This document shows positions 1-10,300 of a stretch of DNA of 64,000 nucleotides, in pieces. The translations under genes were made by a program, and so were the position numbers. Under the pieces are notes generated by a model. That model made no database searches, was not told the origin of the DNA, and saw nothing but the letters and a program-made list of their open reading frames with translations. Position 1 is the first letter of the stretch; each line of letters opens with the position of its first letter. The DNA is from Yarrowia lipolytica (Eukaryota; Ascomycota; Dipodascomycetes; Dipodascales): positions 3,222,501 through 3,286,500 of the forward strand of contig NC_090772.1 in NCBI RefSeq assembly GCF_001761485.1, given 5' to 3'.

Positions 1-571
1 TATGAACCAACGGAGATGTGACGGCAGATATCAATGATACGGCTTCTATCCACGATCCAAATAAAGTAGACTTTGGCCAAAAAAACTGACCACTGTAAAT
101 GTGGGGTTGGCTCCTGCAGCTCAACCTGGCGTTGACATCTGCAGTCAGTGTCTATATTAAAGAGGATTAATTTGAAAATAGAGCGAAAATTCCAGAAAAT
201 CAAGAAACAAAAAAAATAAAAAAAAAAAAAAAAAAAACAAAGATTTGGGCAATAAAGTCCTAATTGAGTGAAGTTGAAAGCGAATTACATGAGACAGATG
301 TATGGTCAACCAATATATTTGGTAGTCATGGAAACTTGGACCCTAGTCCAAAGGTTCAGTCATACATTACTTGTAGCAGCTACTGTATGTACATACTGTA
401 CATACTGTAGCTACTACAGTAGTAGAACTAGCTATCGTAAAAATGGGTATAGTATGACCACCTCAGAACATACAGTACACCCAAACATTAGTCAATGACT
501 GTACGAGTATGTACTCTTACAAGTACAGTACCCACAGTGAATTCTATAATTATATTGTGTACATAATTTGT
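1..571. other. Gene-free left edge, downstream of ELP2
   Basis: No gene is supported here. An A-rich tract lies at about 208-237. At 385-396 there is the 12-nt perfect palindrome GTATGTACATAC, inside a longer run of alternating TACTGTA and TACATAC words that ends in a CTACTACAGTAGTAG palindrome. The same word family recurs in other intergenic regions of the window. The 3' end of ELP2 abuts at 572. Confidence 0.7.
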
Positions 572-2806
572 TTACTGCTCGGTGCAAGCAATTCTAACAG
601 ATTTGTCGGCAGAGGCAAGAGCGTATCTCTTGTTGGACTCGGGCTGCCACGAAATACGATTGATTCTTTTGTCGCAATGAAGAGTCTGTTTCGCACTAGT
701 CATCTGGAACTCTTTTGTAACAGTGACCAAGTAGACCTGGCCGTTATCCAGACCCACAATGACCTTCAGATTGCCATTTTCCAACTCAGGTAGAACATCA
801 CAAGCAGTAACCGCATCAGGAAACTTCTCTGTAGCCGCAGTTTCCCAAATTCCCTCCTTTTCCCGCCACACTCGCAGAGACTTGTCTCGGGAAGCAGTGA
901 GAAAAACACGGCTGCCAAACTCCAGAGGAGCCCATGCACAATCCCAGATGATTCGGTTGTGACCATTGGGAGACTTCTCCTGGGTGGAAAAGAGTGCGTA
1001 GTTGTCAGCAGTCTTCTCCCAGACGGCCCAGTTTCGGTCACGTGAGACTGACAGTAGGTACTTGTCGTCGGGTGAGAAGCGGGTTCGAGTGACTGTCAGC
1101 TGATGGTACTCTAGAGGGTTAGCCAGCTCTTGCCACGTTTTGGTCTCATACAGTCTGATGACGGCATGCTTGGAAGAGTTGGCTCGACAGGCAGTGGCGA
1201 TGACTGAAGAGTCCTGGCTGGCTGAAACACAGGTGACTTCGTAACCATGACCGTACAGCTTGTCAACTTCAGGCCACAGGGTTCGTCGTTGCAAATGTTC
1301 CTCCAGAGGAGCAGTTTTGAGATCTGCAATGACCTGGTAGATGTTCGAACTGGCGTCCATGACAGTGTCTTCTCGTTCCTGTCCCTCATCTGGCTCTTCG
1401 TCTTGAGAAACAGCCTTGTTTGAGAGTCCCAATGCCGGCATGGAGGCTGATTCAGGTAGAGAATCTCCAGAAGAGATGTTACAGAGCTTCTCGAGCAGCT
1501 CTGCCACTCCTCTGGGTTTGGTGAAAGTTCTCAAGATCTTCTCATCGGCTCCAGACACAAAAGTGTCCCCATCAATAGATGCAAGGCATATCATATCATA
1601 ACCATGGATCTGTGGCCGAGTAACTTCTCGCCAGGTACCTTCGATAGGAGCGAAGATTCGTGTAGTCTGATCATGAGAAGCACTCAGCAGATAAGAGCCA
1701 TCCTTGGCCCAACACACATCAGTGGCTTCTTTAAAATGGCCAGTGATAGAGGTAGCCGAGGTCCACCTTTCGTCGCCCTTCCACAGTCGCCACGACCCAG
1801 TCTTACCAATTGTAGCCACATAGTCGTCATCGAGCCACAAACAGGTCATGAATCCTCCACTGGATCCGGTAGCTGTAGTGGCACCCTTCACAGTGATCTC
1901 TCCAAGTCGAGCATCTGCAGTCCACACTCCGGAGCTCAGATCGGGCTGCCACATCATCAGAGAAGTGTCAGCCGAGGCAGACAGCAGTCTCAAGCCATTC
2001 CATCTCACCTGATACACCCAATCGTCATGCCCCATAACCAGAGCTTCAAACGAGAAAGTGGCGCGAGTGCCAGCAACCTCAAAAGTGTATTCCTTGTTGG
2101 AAAGCAGCGGCGATGTAAGAAAGGGGTCTGTAATGTCGGCCGTTCGTCGGTTGGCCACTCCTTCTCCAAAATGCAGTCTCCATAGACGAATGTACTTGTC
2201 CTGAGACGCAGAAGCAAGCAGGAAGTCACCCTCGTCAATGGTAAAGTCCAGAGATCGGATCCAGTCCTCATGACCCTTCAATGAAGCCTCCAGGGAGAAC
2301 CTGTCCTCTCCCATAACGTAAATGAACACGAGCTTGGAAGTACCTCCCACAGCTAGAATCTGCTTTCCTTCATAAGAAGTGATACCCAGACACAGAGGCA
2401 TGAATCGGGGACCTTCCTCAAGTTTCTGGATTAGCTCAAGGTCCTCCTTGACTCGGTACACACACACTGATCCGTCTGAAGACGCAGTAGCCACGATATC
2501 CCCACAAACAGCAATGTCACCGACAGCCCGATTGTGGTCTTTCAGAGTCTGACCCACAGTCCAACTGTTACCATGCTTCTTCCACACGAGCACGTGGCCG
2601 TCAACGGCTCCCGAAAGCAGCATATCTTTTCCGAATCGCACTGCTGTGACGTTATCAGAATGTCCAGTAAGCAGATTCGAGATGTTCTTGGCTTGCTTGG
2701 GCTCCCAGAAGGCGAGAGCTCGACCCACGCCAAACACTAACACGTTGTCTTTGTAGTCGGACGAGTTTCCGTGTATATTTCCTCCTGCTGCAATTAGTTC
2801 TGTCAT
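572..2806 (-). CDS. ELP2: Elongator complex subunit 2 (WD40 protein)
   Basis: The 744-residue product is built almost entirely of WD40 repeats and resembles Elp2 in length (about 790 residues in S. cerevisiae) and in its opening segment, which places an early blade before the phrase ALAFWEPKQ. Recognisable blade ends include LVWKKHG, IRLWRLHFG, SLMMWQPD, WRLWKGDE, WAVWEKT and LRVWREKEG, spread over the whole length. Elp2 is known to form two beta-propellers and to act as a scaffold in the Elp1-Elp2-Elp3 half of Elongator, which modifies wobble uridines of cytoplasmic tRNAs. The start is an ATG (2806-2804) and the stop is TAA. A segment around residues 440-490 that is rich in Glu, Asp and Ser looks like an inter-blade loop. 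The gene runs in the same direction as ILV3, 613 nt further up. Identification rests on repeat layout and resemblance, not on an alignment. Confidence 0.88.
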   Translation of the reverse strand: MTELIAAGGNIHGNSSDYKDNVLVFGVGRALAFWEPKQAKNISNLLTGHSDNVTAVRFGKDMLLSGAVDGHVLVWKKHGNSWTVGQTLKDHNRAVGDIAVCGDIVATASSDGSVCVYRVKEDLELIQKLEEGPRFMPLCLGITSYEGKQILAVGGTSKLVFIYVMGEDRFSLEASLKGHEDWIRSLDFTIDEGDFLLASASQDKYIRLWRLHFGEGVANRRTADITDPFLTSPLLSNKEYTFEVAGTRATFSFEALVMGHDDWVYQVRWNGLRLLSASADTSLMMWQPDLSSGVWTADARLGEITVKGATTATGSSGGFMTCLWLDDDYVATIGKTGSWRLWKGDERWTSATSITGHFKEATDVCWAKDGSYLLSASHDQTTRIFAPIEGTWREVTRPQIHGYDMICLASIDGDTFVSGADEKILRTFTKPRGVAELLEKLCNISSGDSLPESASMPALGLSNKAVSQDEEPDEGQEREDTVMDASSNIYQVIADLKTAPLEEHLQRRTLWPEVDKLYGHGYEVTCVSASQDSSVIATACRANSSKHAVIRLYETKTWQELANPLEYHQLTVTRTRFSPDDKYLLSVSRDRNWAVWEKTADNYALFSTQEKSPNGHNRIIWDCAWAPLEFGSRVFLTASRDKSLRVWREKEGIWETAATEKFPDAVTACDVLPELENGNLKVIVGLDNGQVYLVTVTKEFQMTSAKQTLHCDKRINRISWQPESNKRYALASADKSVRIACTEQ

Positions 2807-3419
2807 GGTGTTGACTTTCTTTAACCTCGATTTGAGAATTTCAAAAATTCATGTCGGAATTCTTTTAGAGTTTGAGAATGCATTAAGATGCTGGAACGAG
2901 AGCTATTGAGTTGAGGTGAACATAATTTTGTAAATTGTGTAAAAAAATCGTGAGAAATATTCAAAAATAAAATAAAAAACAATAAAAAAATCCGAATAAA
3001 TATAGATATATTTTGTTGTAATTTATAGACGATTTAAGGCCTTTATTACTGCTCTTAGTCTTAAGGCATGTAATATAAGCGTTTGCAAAGAAGCACATTT
3101 TTATCAGGTACAGTATGTACATACTGTATGTAGCTACAAGTAGCTACCAGTACATACTCGTAGTTGGTTCACTACTCATATCTTTATACCTGAAAATGAT
3201 ATCATTATGATCGTGGTAATCTCATACATCATCCTACATCAACAATGCAGCGTGATCTGCCCTCTACAAGTATGTACCCGCATCTTCTCTGCTATATTCC
3301 ATGTTAATCGTGCATTTATTATTTTAGTGGGGCTCGAATTCTCTCGATGTTTGCCCCGAGGACTCGAGTTCGGTCGATTATTCCTCTGTGATTATTAGTT
3401 GTTATTGTACCCGGTACAA
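2807..3419. other. ELP2 upstream / ILV3 downstream spacer
   Basis: No gene is seen. It is the 5' region of ELP2 and the 3' region of ILV3. About 2930-3030 is very AT-rich, made of A-tracts and ATAAAATAAA words. A perfect 20-nt palindrome, TACAGTATGTACATACTGTA, sits at 3109-3128 and is followed by two AGCTAC words. Confidence 0.7.
3109..3128. repeat. Perfect 20-nt palindrome, intergenic word family
   Basis: TACAGTATGTACATACTGTA reads the same on both strands. Close variants of it occur at 385-396, 21721-21737, about 22393 and 28279-28295, always outside genes. It is followed here by AGCTACAAGTAGCTACC, another recurring intergenic word. Function is unknown. Confidence 0.8.
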
Positions 3420-5252
3420 TTAGGCGTCAGTGATACAGCCAGTGGAGGCGTCGGACACAAGCTTGGAGTACTTGTGCAGGGTTCCAGAGGTGTATCGAGG
3501 AGCGGGGGGAGTCCACTTGGCCTTTCGCTCAGCCATGGTCTTCTCATCAACAAGCAGGTCGATGATGTTGTTGTCAGCGTCGATGATGATCTCATCGCCG
3601 TCCTCAACCAGACCAATGGGACCTCCCTCGTAAGCCTCGGGGACAATGTGACCAATGAGGAAACCATGAGATCCTCCGGAGAATCGTCCGTCGGTCAGCA
3701 GAGCAACATCCTTGCCCAGACCGTATCCCATCAGGGCAGAAGAGGGCTTGAGCATCTCGGGCATACCGGGTCCTCCCTTGGGGCCCTCGTATCGAATAAT
3801 GACACAGGTCTTCTCGCCCTTCTTGATCTCGCCCTTCTCCAGAGCCTCAATGAACAGGTCCTCCTCGTCGAAACATCGGGCGGTACCCTTGAAGAATGTT
3901 CCCTCCTTTCCGGTGATCTTTCCGACGGATCCACCGGGAGCAAGGGAGCCCTTAAGAATCTGCAGATGACCAGAGGGCTTGAGGGGAGCGTCAACAGAGG
4001 CGAAGATATCCTGCTCCTTGGGGAGAGAGGGGTACTTGGCGACGGTGTCCTTGAGAGACTCTCCGGAACAGGTCATGGGAGAGCCATCAATGAAACCCTG
4101 CTCAATGAGCATCTTGATGACGGCGGGGGTTCCACCCCACTTCTGCAGATCGGCCATGACGTGAGCTCCGGAGGGCTTGAAGTCGGCGAGCAGAGGAGTG
4201 TTATCGGAGATTCGCTGGAAGTCGTCAATGGTCAAAGGAACGTCGACGGTGTGAGCGATAGCCAGCAGATGGAGAACGGCGTTGGTGGAGCCTCCAGTGG
4301 CAATGATGTAAGCAATAGCGTTCTCAAAGGCCTGTCGGGTCATGATATCCTTAGGCTTGAGGTCCATCTCCAGCAGCTTGTTGATGGCAGGTCCCAGAGC
4401 CTCACACTCGGCCATCTTCTCCTTGGAGATGGCGGGAGCGGAGGAGGAGCCAGGCAGAGTCATACCAAGCACCTCTGCGGCAGAAGCCATGGTGTTAGCA
4501 GTGTACATACCTCCACAGGCTCCCTGACCGGGGCAGGCGTGTCGAATAACATCGGCTCGCTCGGTCTCAGAGATGCCGCCGGCAATGTACTGTCCGTAGG
4601 CCTGGAAGGCGGAAACAATATCAATGTCCTCGCCCTTTCGAGTCTCGGCCTTTCCGGGGTGGATGGTTCCTCCGTACAGCATGATGGAGGGTCGGTTGAC
4701 TCGGCCCATGGCCATGAGAACACCGGGCATGTTCTTGTCACAGCCCGGGATGGAGATGTTGGCGTCGTAGTGCTGGGCCATCATGAGAGTCTCAATGGAG
4801 TCAGCAATCATGTCTCGAGATTGCAGAGAATATCGCATACCCTTGGTACCCATAGAAATACCATCAGACACACCAATAGTGTTGAACTGCATGGCCTTGA
4901 GGTTGTGCTTCTCGATGCCCTCCTTGACCTTGAAGTTGAGATCAAGCAGGTGCATGTTGCAGGGGTTTCCGGACCACCAGACGGAGGCGACACCAACCTG
5001 GGGCTTGCCCAGATCGGCCTCGTTGAAGCCGCAGGCGTACAGCATAGCCTGAGAGGCTCCCTGCGACTTGGGCTCCGTGATGATCTTGGAGAACTTGTTC
5101 AAAGTGTGCGCCTTAGTAGCGTAGCTGGGTTAGTAAGAGAGGGGCGTGGAAAGTTGTTTTTTCACTCGTCATGCTTGGAGCCATGGTCGTTTCGTCGTGG
5201 CTGCCATTTGCTTCCGTCTCATTTCAGTCACTCACTTTCGTGCTCGAATCAT
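3420..5252 (-). CDS. ILV3: Dihydroxyacid dehydratase, mitochondrial (spliced)
   Basis: This enzyme makes 2-keto acids from 2,3-dihydroxy acids in valine and isoleucine synthesis in the mitochondrial matrix. The main exon (3420-5124) lacks an ATG at its start. A 17-nt first exon (5236-5252) provides it: ATG ATT CGA GCA CGA AA, then C TAC GCT after the 111-nt intron, giving an N-terminus [16 protein letters not shown], short and basic with no acidic residue, as expected for a matrix signal. The spliced protein is 573 residues. Family features are clear: [11 protein letters not shown] (Cys61), PGCDKNMPG (Cys134) and [12 protein letters not shown] (Cys209), which should hold the iron-sulfur cluster, plus [11 protein letters not shown] near the C-terminus. 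Two CCG-N4-CGG palindromes lie 110-180 nt upstream. Very close to fungal Ilv3 throughout. Confidence 0.96.
5125..5235 (-). other. ILV3 intron 1
   Basis: The donor on the minus strand is AAA|GTGAGTGAC and the acceptor is TACTAACCCAG|C, with the branch-point word directly next to the acceptor, the usual Yarrowia arrangement. Length is 111 nt. Joining the two exons keeps the frame (phase 2). Confidence 0.93.
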
Positions 5253-5364
5253 TGTGTAGCTAGACAGCTCAGATCGGTGTCCAAAAAAGTAGATTGTGCA
5301 GCACGTTTAGTCACCATTAGGCTTTGGTGAAAATTGGTAATGGTTAAACGTGATTGGACAATGT

Positions 5365-5376
5365 GCCGATATCGGC
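5365..5376. promoter_or_regulatory. Leu3-like site (GCCGATATCGGC) upstream of ILV3
   Basis: This is a perfect 12-nt palindrome containing CCG-N4-CGG (5366-5375), the core bound by the zinc-cluster regulator Leu3 in S. cerevisiae, where it switches branched-chain amino acid genes. It lies 113 nt upstream of the ILV3 ATG. Leu3 binding in this species is inferred, not shown. Confidence 0.4.
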
Positions 5377-5417
5377 GGATGAAAATGATGGATATTCGGC
5401 AGATTCGAGACCTGGTA

Positions 5418-5429
5418 GCCGGAATCGGC
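5418..5429. promoter_or_regulatory. Second Leu3-like site (GCCGGAATCGGC) upstream of ILV3
   Basis: A second CCG-N4-CGG core (5419-5428) with matching outer G and C lies 53 nt from the first, about five helical turns. The pair in the promoter of a branched-chain amino acid gene is what makes the reading plausible. Confidence 0.4.
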
Positions 5430-6953
5430 TTATTACGGCTCCGTGACCAATATTCCACCCTCATTTACTTGCCACCGCCACTCCAAGGCGTCATTATAGG
5501 GGTCCCAGTCCTCTTTAAGTCTCTCAGCCTCCCCCACAACCTTTTGCCTTTTCTGCCCAAGCTCATTTTTTCGCTACAGTACACTGCGGAGTCTGGGGTG
5601 CACTACAGCCTCGGTCTAAGATAAGTAGCATATGGGATGTGCGACACTCAGGGAGCCGGTGGAAACTGCAATCCGAATCAGCAGAAGCATCCTCCACAAG
5701 TAAACAGGTACACACACAAGTACTGTACCGTATATGCTTCGGCCTGGTGCATCTTCTCATCCGCCTTTTTTATCGTTCGACCCTGAAACTCTGAGTATGA
5801 ATCGGAAGCCTGGTATCATTCCAGAGTAACGGTCTAACCAGTGACTCTAAACACTAACCACTGCGAGTATTCCAGTACACTGTACGGCTGAAAATGTCGC
5901 AAATCGTACATACCAGGGTGCATGCCGGTAACGCAAGAAACGCGGCGACAATAGATGCATCACGGCTCACATTGTCCTTTTCACAATGTCGGTTGCTCAA
6001 CGTTACCCTGTTGTAATGTGCTGTGTTGTGTGAGTGGTGTGTATTGTAGTTGTGGTGCGAGCCCTCACGTATTTGAACTTGCGGTGGGAACCATGAATGT
6101 TGCAGTTGGTATAAATTTTCAGAGCTGGAGCTTGTCTCTTCTAACAAGCTAAACCGCACAGTGAGTACAACCGCACAAGGGACACTATCACTGCTTCTGA
6201 TGATAAACATACCTTACGATCTTTTCTGACACCAATCTGGAGAAATACCAAAAGCCTTAGAACCGCTACTCTGATATTTGCCGTTTTGATGCCTCTTGCT
6301 TGAGAGCTCTACTAACCTAGCCGTGTTGATGGCGACATAGTTACGGGAGGGTAACCCCACTGTTGTTTCTCCATTGAGATGACTGATTCCCTGTTGCAAA
6401 GTTGCGCAGGGTGGAGTTGAACTTGACGTTTTCCTCCTTCTATTTATATACTCCAATGAACGGTTTTTGGCAGAGAATGTTATGGTTGGCCATTGTAGTT
6501 GTGGGCACACTCGTGCAGTAAAAGTACTGGTTCTATTGTATATTGCGAGCAACTGGAGAATTACGGGCAATTGTGTCTCTAATCTCAGTCTGGTACAAGT
6601 ACAGGAGGTATTACCAATTCAATCATCAACACTGTCATCAGCTGTCACCTCAATTAACTGAATCGCCATTTTTTCGTGTTTTAGTCTCGGACGTGTGTCA
6701 CCCAGTGCGTTGGTGCAGCTCCGCTGTAAGTGCAGTTGGCTTTAATGTGCAACTGGTTGGGACATAGGGCGGAAACACGAGCTTCAGAACGCGACACACG
6801 ATACTCGACACCTGACAACTCAGCCATTGGGAGAGCACCAACAGAAAGTGTTGTCCTTGCACTACTTGTAACGACCTCCTGATAGTTGCGCATATAATCA
6901 ATCACTCGCACTTCTCCCTGAACCAGCACACACTCGTCGACTACACTCTCATA

Positions 6954-9440
6954 ATGTACAGAAGCTGGAACAACGAAAGCGACGAGGCCAACACCAGCAC
7001 GTCTTCTGTCCCTCCTTTTGGAGCTACCAACTTCGCAGCTTTCTCGCCTCAAGCATCTGAGAATAATGGCAATTTACCAGATCTGTCGCAGACTGACAAG
7101 ACTGACAATGACGAGGTCACCGAGCTGATTGTGTCTGATTACAGCTCTCCTGTACACGACACCATGGCCGCAGATACCGTTCCCACGACATCCTCGACAG
7201 CCACTTCATCTAACGACAAAATGGATATTGTTGGTTCACCGGATACCACCCAAGAGCCAGCTCTTGTGACGATCCGACGGGAGTCTGTGAACATCACCCG
7301 CTACAATGGCGTTGTAATCGAGCAGTCAATTGAGAGCCAAACATTTGTCATGACCGAGCAGGCAGGCGAATCAAGCGATTCTCGAATTGAGGAGATCATT
7401 GAATCTACTTCCGAGGACCTACCCAATATGGCAACTCCACCGCAAACGGCAATTCGGCCTGACCTTTTTGCACCCGTCGTTCGAGCTCCTGCTTCAGTCG
7501 GTCCCAAGCTCGAGGCTACTAATACCCCCAAGCAACTTCCAGTTCGAATGCCCGGCGCTAACATGCCTTGGGCAACTGCACCTATAATTCTTCCCAACCC
7601 ACAGATTCTGCGACCACTATCAGAGAACGGAGAAATTCTACCCCGCAAGGCTGTTGTGGTTAGAAAGCCTCACGGAGTCCGACAAGTAGCTCCTGCTGCT
7701 GAATCACAAAAAAAGGAAGAACATGCTAGTCAGCCCGAACACAGCCAGTCGCGCTACGTATCCGATTCGGTGCACGTGGACGATATACAGGATCAAGAAG
7801 ACGCGATCATCACATCAAATGTTGAGTCTGACGCGCCATTGGACTCATCACGGCCCACTGAGCTGAAAAAACCGGAACGCAAAGTGCAGGAGACTGAGAA
7901 GGAAGCTGCACAGGAGCCCGTAGCAGCTGAACAGCCTACCAAATCAGAAGTTCCAGAACAGCCTACTACATCAGAGACCCCAGAACAGACCATGGGCCAA
8001 AAGGCAAGCACAATGGAAGATCAGGAGGAGAACAAACAGGAAGCGGTGAGTGCCAAAAAGTTTCCCGCCACTGTTAAGGAGGCTGAAGCAGCTGTTGCTG
8101 CGAGTCTGAGAGCTGAACGAGCCAAGACGATCGCAAAAGCAATGACGGAGGCAAGGCCTAAGGCCGAAGACGAGGCTGAGCAGTCTAGGAAGGGAAAGGT
8201 GGCCGCTGAGAAGACCAAAGCGGAGGAAAAATCTGCTCTGGACAAGAGACATAAGAGGGAAGAGGAAGAACGAGCAGCTGGAAAGAAGCGTACACAGGAG
8301 GGACAGGCGGCGCGAGACAAGCGAGTAGCAAAGACCAAGGCTATTGCTCGAGAGAGGCGCGCTCAACCAAAAGAGAAACGGGCTCGCGACAAGGAAACTG
8401 AGGAACGACGGGCCGAGGAGAGACTGGCTCGTGAGAAAAACGCCAAGGAGAAACGCATGAAGGAAGAGCAAAAAGCTGCTGCTAAGAATCAGCCTGAGGC
8501 AGTGATTTTGATTGATGACAGCGACGACGACGAAGCGGAGGAGCAAGAGGTCCAGGAGGAAGAAGAGGATACTCTGGTTGAGCCTCAGGAAGGTATGGAA
8601 GTGGACGGAGACGCAAACGAGGACAGAGACGTGGGGCAAGGCGAAGTGAGAGAACAGACAGAGATTGAGCTCGATGAGAATGGTATTCCTACTGATCCCA
8701 AATATGGAGTTGATTTCACAGAGCTGCTACATACCGAGGCATACAAACGCAACATGGAGGCTCATAGGCGGTGGTCGAAGTCAGGGATTTCTCTAAATGT
8801 GTTTCTGATTCGGCGAAAGAAGGAAAAACAGCAAAGGCAGAAAAAAAAGGGAAGAGAGGAAACGGAGAATGAAGAGGATGAGGACAAACATCTACCTGCC
8901 GAAAACTACTGTGACTTTTCGGAACTGGTCAAGACGAAGCGTTACAGAAAGAACATGGAGGAGGAGGGCTACGTTTTGAATGACGACAACGAGATCATCA
9001 AGAGAAGAACAAGAGGCCGCTCCGATGGCAAGACCAAAAAACCCAAGACCAGCCCTGACGCCGGCTACGATAAGACCCTTGCCGCTGAACAGGCGAAGAA
9101 GGAGGCGAAGGCAGCTGTGACAAAACGAAACAGACTCACTCGTGCACAGGCACGAGCTCAAAGGAAAGAAATGGTCTCAAACGATGGAGCCAGTACCTCC
9201 ACAGCTGCTGTCCGTCCTCGTGCCAATGCCAAGCGTAAACCAGTAGCTGAGAAACAACATTTCAGTTCTTCTGAAGAGGATGCGTTGCTATCCATGTCTG
9301 AGGAATTCCCTGCTATTATTCCCAATAAAGGTGGAGATGAAGACCTGAAACAGATCAAGAGAACCAAGATTGATGATCCTGAATGTCTTTCTGGAGAGAA
9401 ACATGACAATGCCAAAGGCAAGTCTGTTGATTATAGCTAA
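6954..9440 (+). CDS. Large charged, probably nuclear protein of unknown function
   Basis: I do not recognise this 828-residue protein. Residues 1-260 are polar and of mixed composition. Residues about 360-510 are a long run of Lys, Arg, Glu and Ala that should form a single alpha-helix or coiled coil. Around residues 517-526 there is VILIDDSDDD, a textbook SUMO-interacting motif (hydrophobic core followed by acidic residues), then a strongly acidic stretch to about 570. A motif occurs twice: VDFTELLHTEAYKRNME at about 586-602 and CDFSELVKTKRYRKNME at about 653-669. The C-terminus is basic with several Lys/Arg clusters that could act as nuclear import signals. The ATG lies in AATAATGTA; no intron signal is needed. 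Composition makes distant matches to many coiled-coil proteins likely but not informative. Nuclear location and SUMO binding are inferences. Confidence 0.8.
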   Translation: MYRSWNNESDEANTSTSSVPPFGATNFAAFSPQASENNGNLPDLSQTDKTDNDEVTELIVSDYSSPVHDTMAADTVPTTSSTATSSNDKMDIVGSPDTTQEPALVTIRRESVNITRYNGVVIEQSIESQTFVMTEQAGESSDSRIEEIIESTSEDLPNMATPPQTAIRPDLFAPVVRAPASVGPKLEATNTPKQLPVRMPGANMPWATAPIILPNPQILRPLSENGEILPRKAVVVRKPHGVRQVAPAAESQKKEEHASQPEHSQSRYVSDSVHVDDIQDQEDAIITSNVESDAPLDSSRPTELKKPERKVQETEKEAAQEPVAAEQPTKSEVPEQPTTSETPEQTMGQKASTMEDQEENKQEAVSAKKFPATVKEAEAAVAASLRAERAKTIAKAMTEARPKAEDEAEQSRKGKVAAEKTKAEEKSALDKRHKREEEERAAGKKRTQEGQAARDKRVAKTKAIARERRAQPKEKRARDKETEERRAEERLAREKNAKEKRMKEEQKAAAKNQPEAVILIDDSDDDEAEEQEVQEEEEDTLVEPQEGMEVDGDANEDRDVGQGEVREQTEIELDENGIPTDPKYGVDFTELLHTEAYKRNMEAHRRWSKSGISLNVFLIRRKKEKQQRQKKKGREETENEEDEDKHLPAENYCDFSELVKTKRYRKNMEEEGYVLNDDNEIIKRRTRGRSDGKTKKPKTSPDAGYDKTLAAEQAKKEAKAAVTKRNRLTRAQARAQRKEMVSNDGASTSTAAVRPRANAKRKPVAEKQHFSSSEEDALLSMSEEFPAIIPNKGGDEDLKQIKRTKIDDPECLSGEKHDNAKGKSVDYS

Positions 9441-10300
9441 TTTATAGGAAATGCATTGTTATTTATCATTTTTTTGGTCTTGTGTGGATCATAATTGTAC
9501 GTAATTCAGTAAAGTACTTGTATTTTTGGTCTCAATTAATTAAAGCTGTCAAAGTCACTCAAGCCACTATCAATTTAAGCTTTACCGCTTAAACCGACTC
9601 CTGCATGATAATGCAGCACATGTGTTCGGTGCATATGTATCGTCACACTTGGTTTCAGTTGTGAGTGATTAATAAAACATTAATGACGCATTTAGCGGAC
9701 ATGAATGAATATAAATGAACGTTGGGGGAGGATTCATATGATCCTTTCAATATAAAGGTTTGTTCTTAATGGATTTGGCTATCCCCAGATGCTGCGTGTG
9801 GAATAAGGTTTTGTCTATCAAATTCGTTATGCGGTATCGTGACTCAAGCGATATGACCAACTGTAGCATGCCCAACTGAATTATAGGACTATAATTTTCA
9901 ATTACGCAACACACCCCAACAAAAAAATCAGAGACAAACACTCGATTTAGCAAGTCTCGATGACACAGACACAATCACAAAATCCAAGTATCGACGCAAC
10001 CACGTGATACCATACACACACATTACATACCCTGCTCATGTTTGTTGAACAGACCCTCGGCTTGTGTGAATTTGTTTCTGATCTCAAAACCCTTGAGATC
10101 CCATTGTGCCTCGTACAATTATACTAATGTCAATTTCACCTCAATCATGTCAATCCACAACAACACCAGCATTTATTAATGACTCAACGTTGTGCAACAG
10201 TTGGATCTACTTGTAGTTGTGCAGATATAAGTTGTTTTTTTCAATATGAGCTTTGTTTTGACGAGAAATTATATTACTTTGGGGTTAGAGGTTAAAAAAA
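9441..10300. other. Spacer between convergent genes
   Basis: No gene is supported. It holds the 3' ends of the charged-protein gene and of the wall-protein gene. It is AT-rich, with AATTAATTAA at about 9535 and TATA-like words, consistent with 3' processing signals. Confidence 0.6.

Larger units (their letters stand above)
5253..6953. other. Divergent spacer between ILV3 and the charged protein gene
   Basis: No gene is supported in these 1.7 kb. The part next to ILV3 holds two CCG-N4-CGG palindromes. At about 5776-5880 the minus strand has a tRNA-like stretch (AGTGGTTAG and ACTGGTTAG words) that does not fold as a tRNA. The last 400 nt act as the upstream region of the gene at 6954. Confidence 0.6.

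Noticed and set aside
3399-5330. 643-codon open frame antisense to ILV3
   Set aside because: It mirrors the codon bias of ILV3 (which has a complete family sequence); its product is Ser/Gly/Leu-rich with no family features.
5776-5880. tRNA-like sequence on the minus strand with AGTGGTTAG words
   Set aside because: It has an A-box-like word, but the B box (GGTTCRANNC) is missing, and acceptor and anticodon stems cannot be paired.
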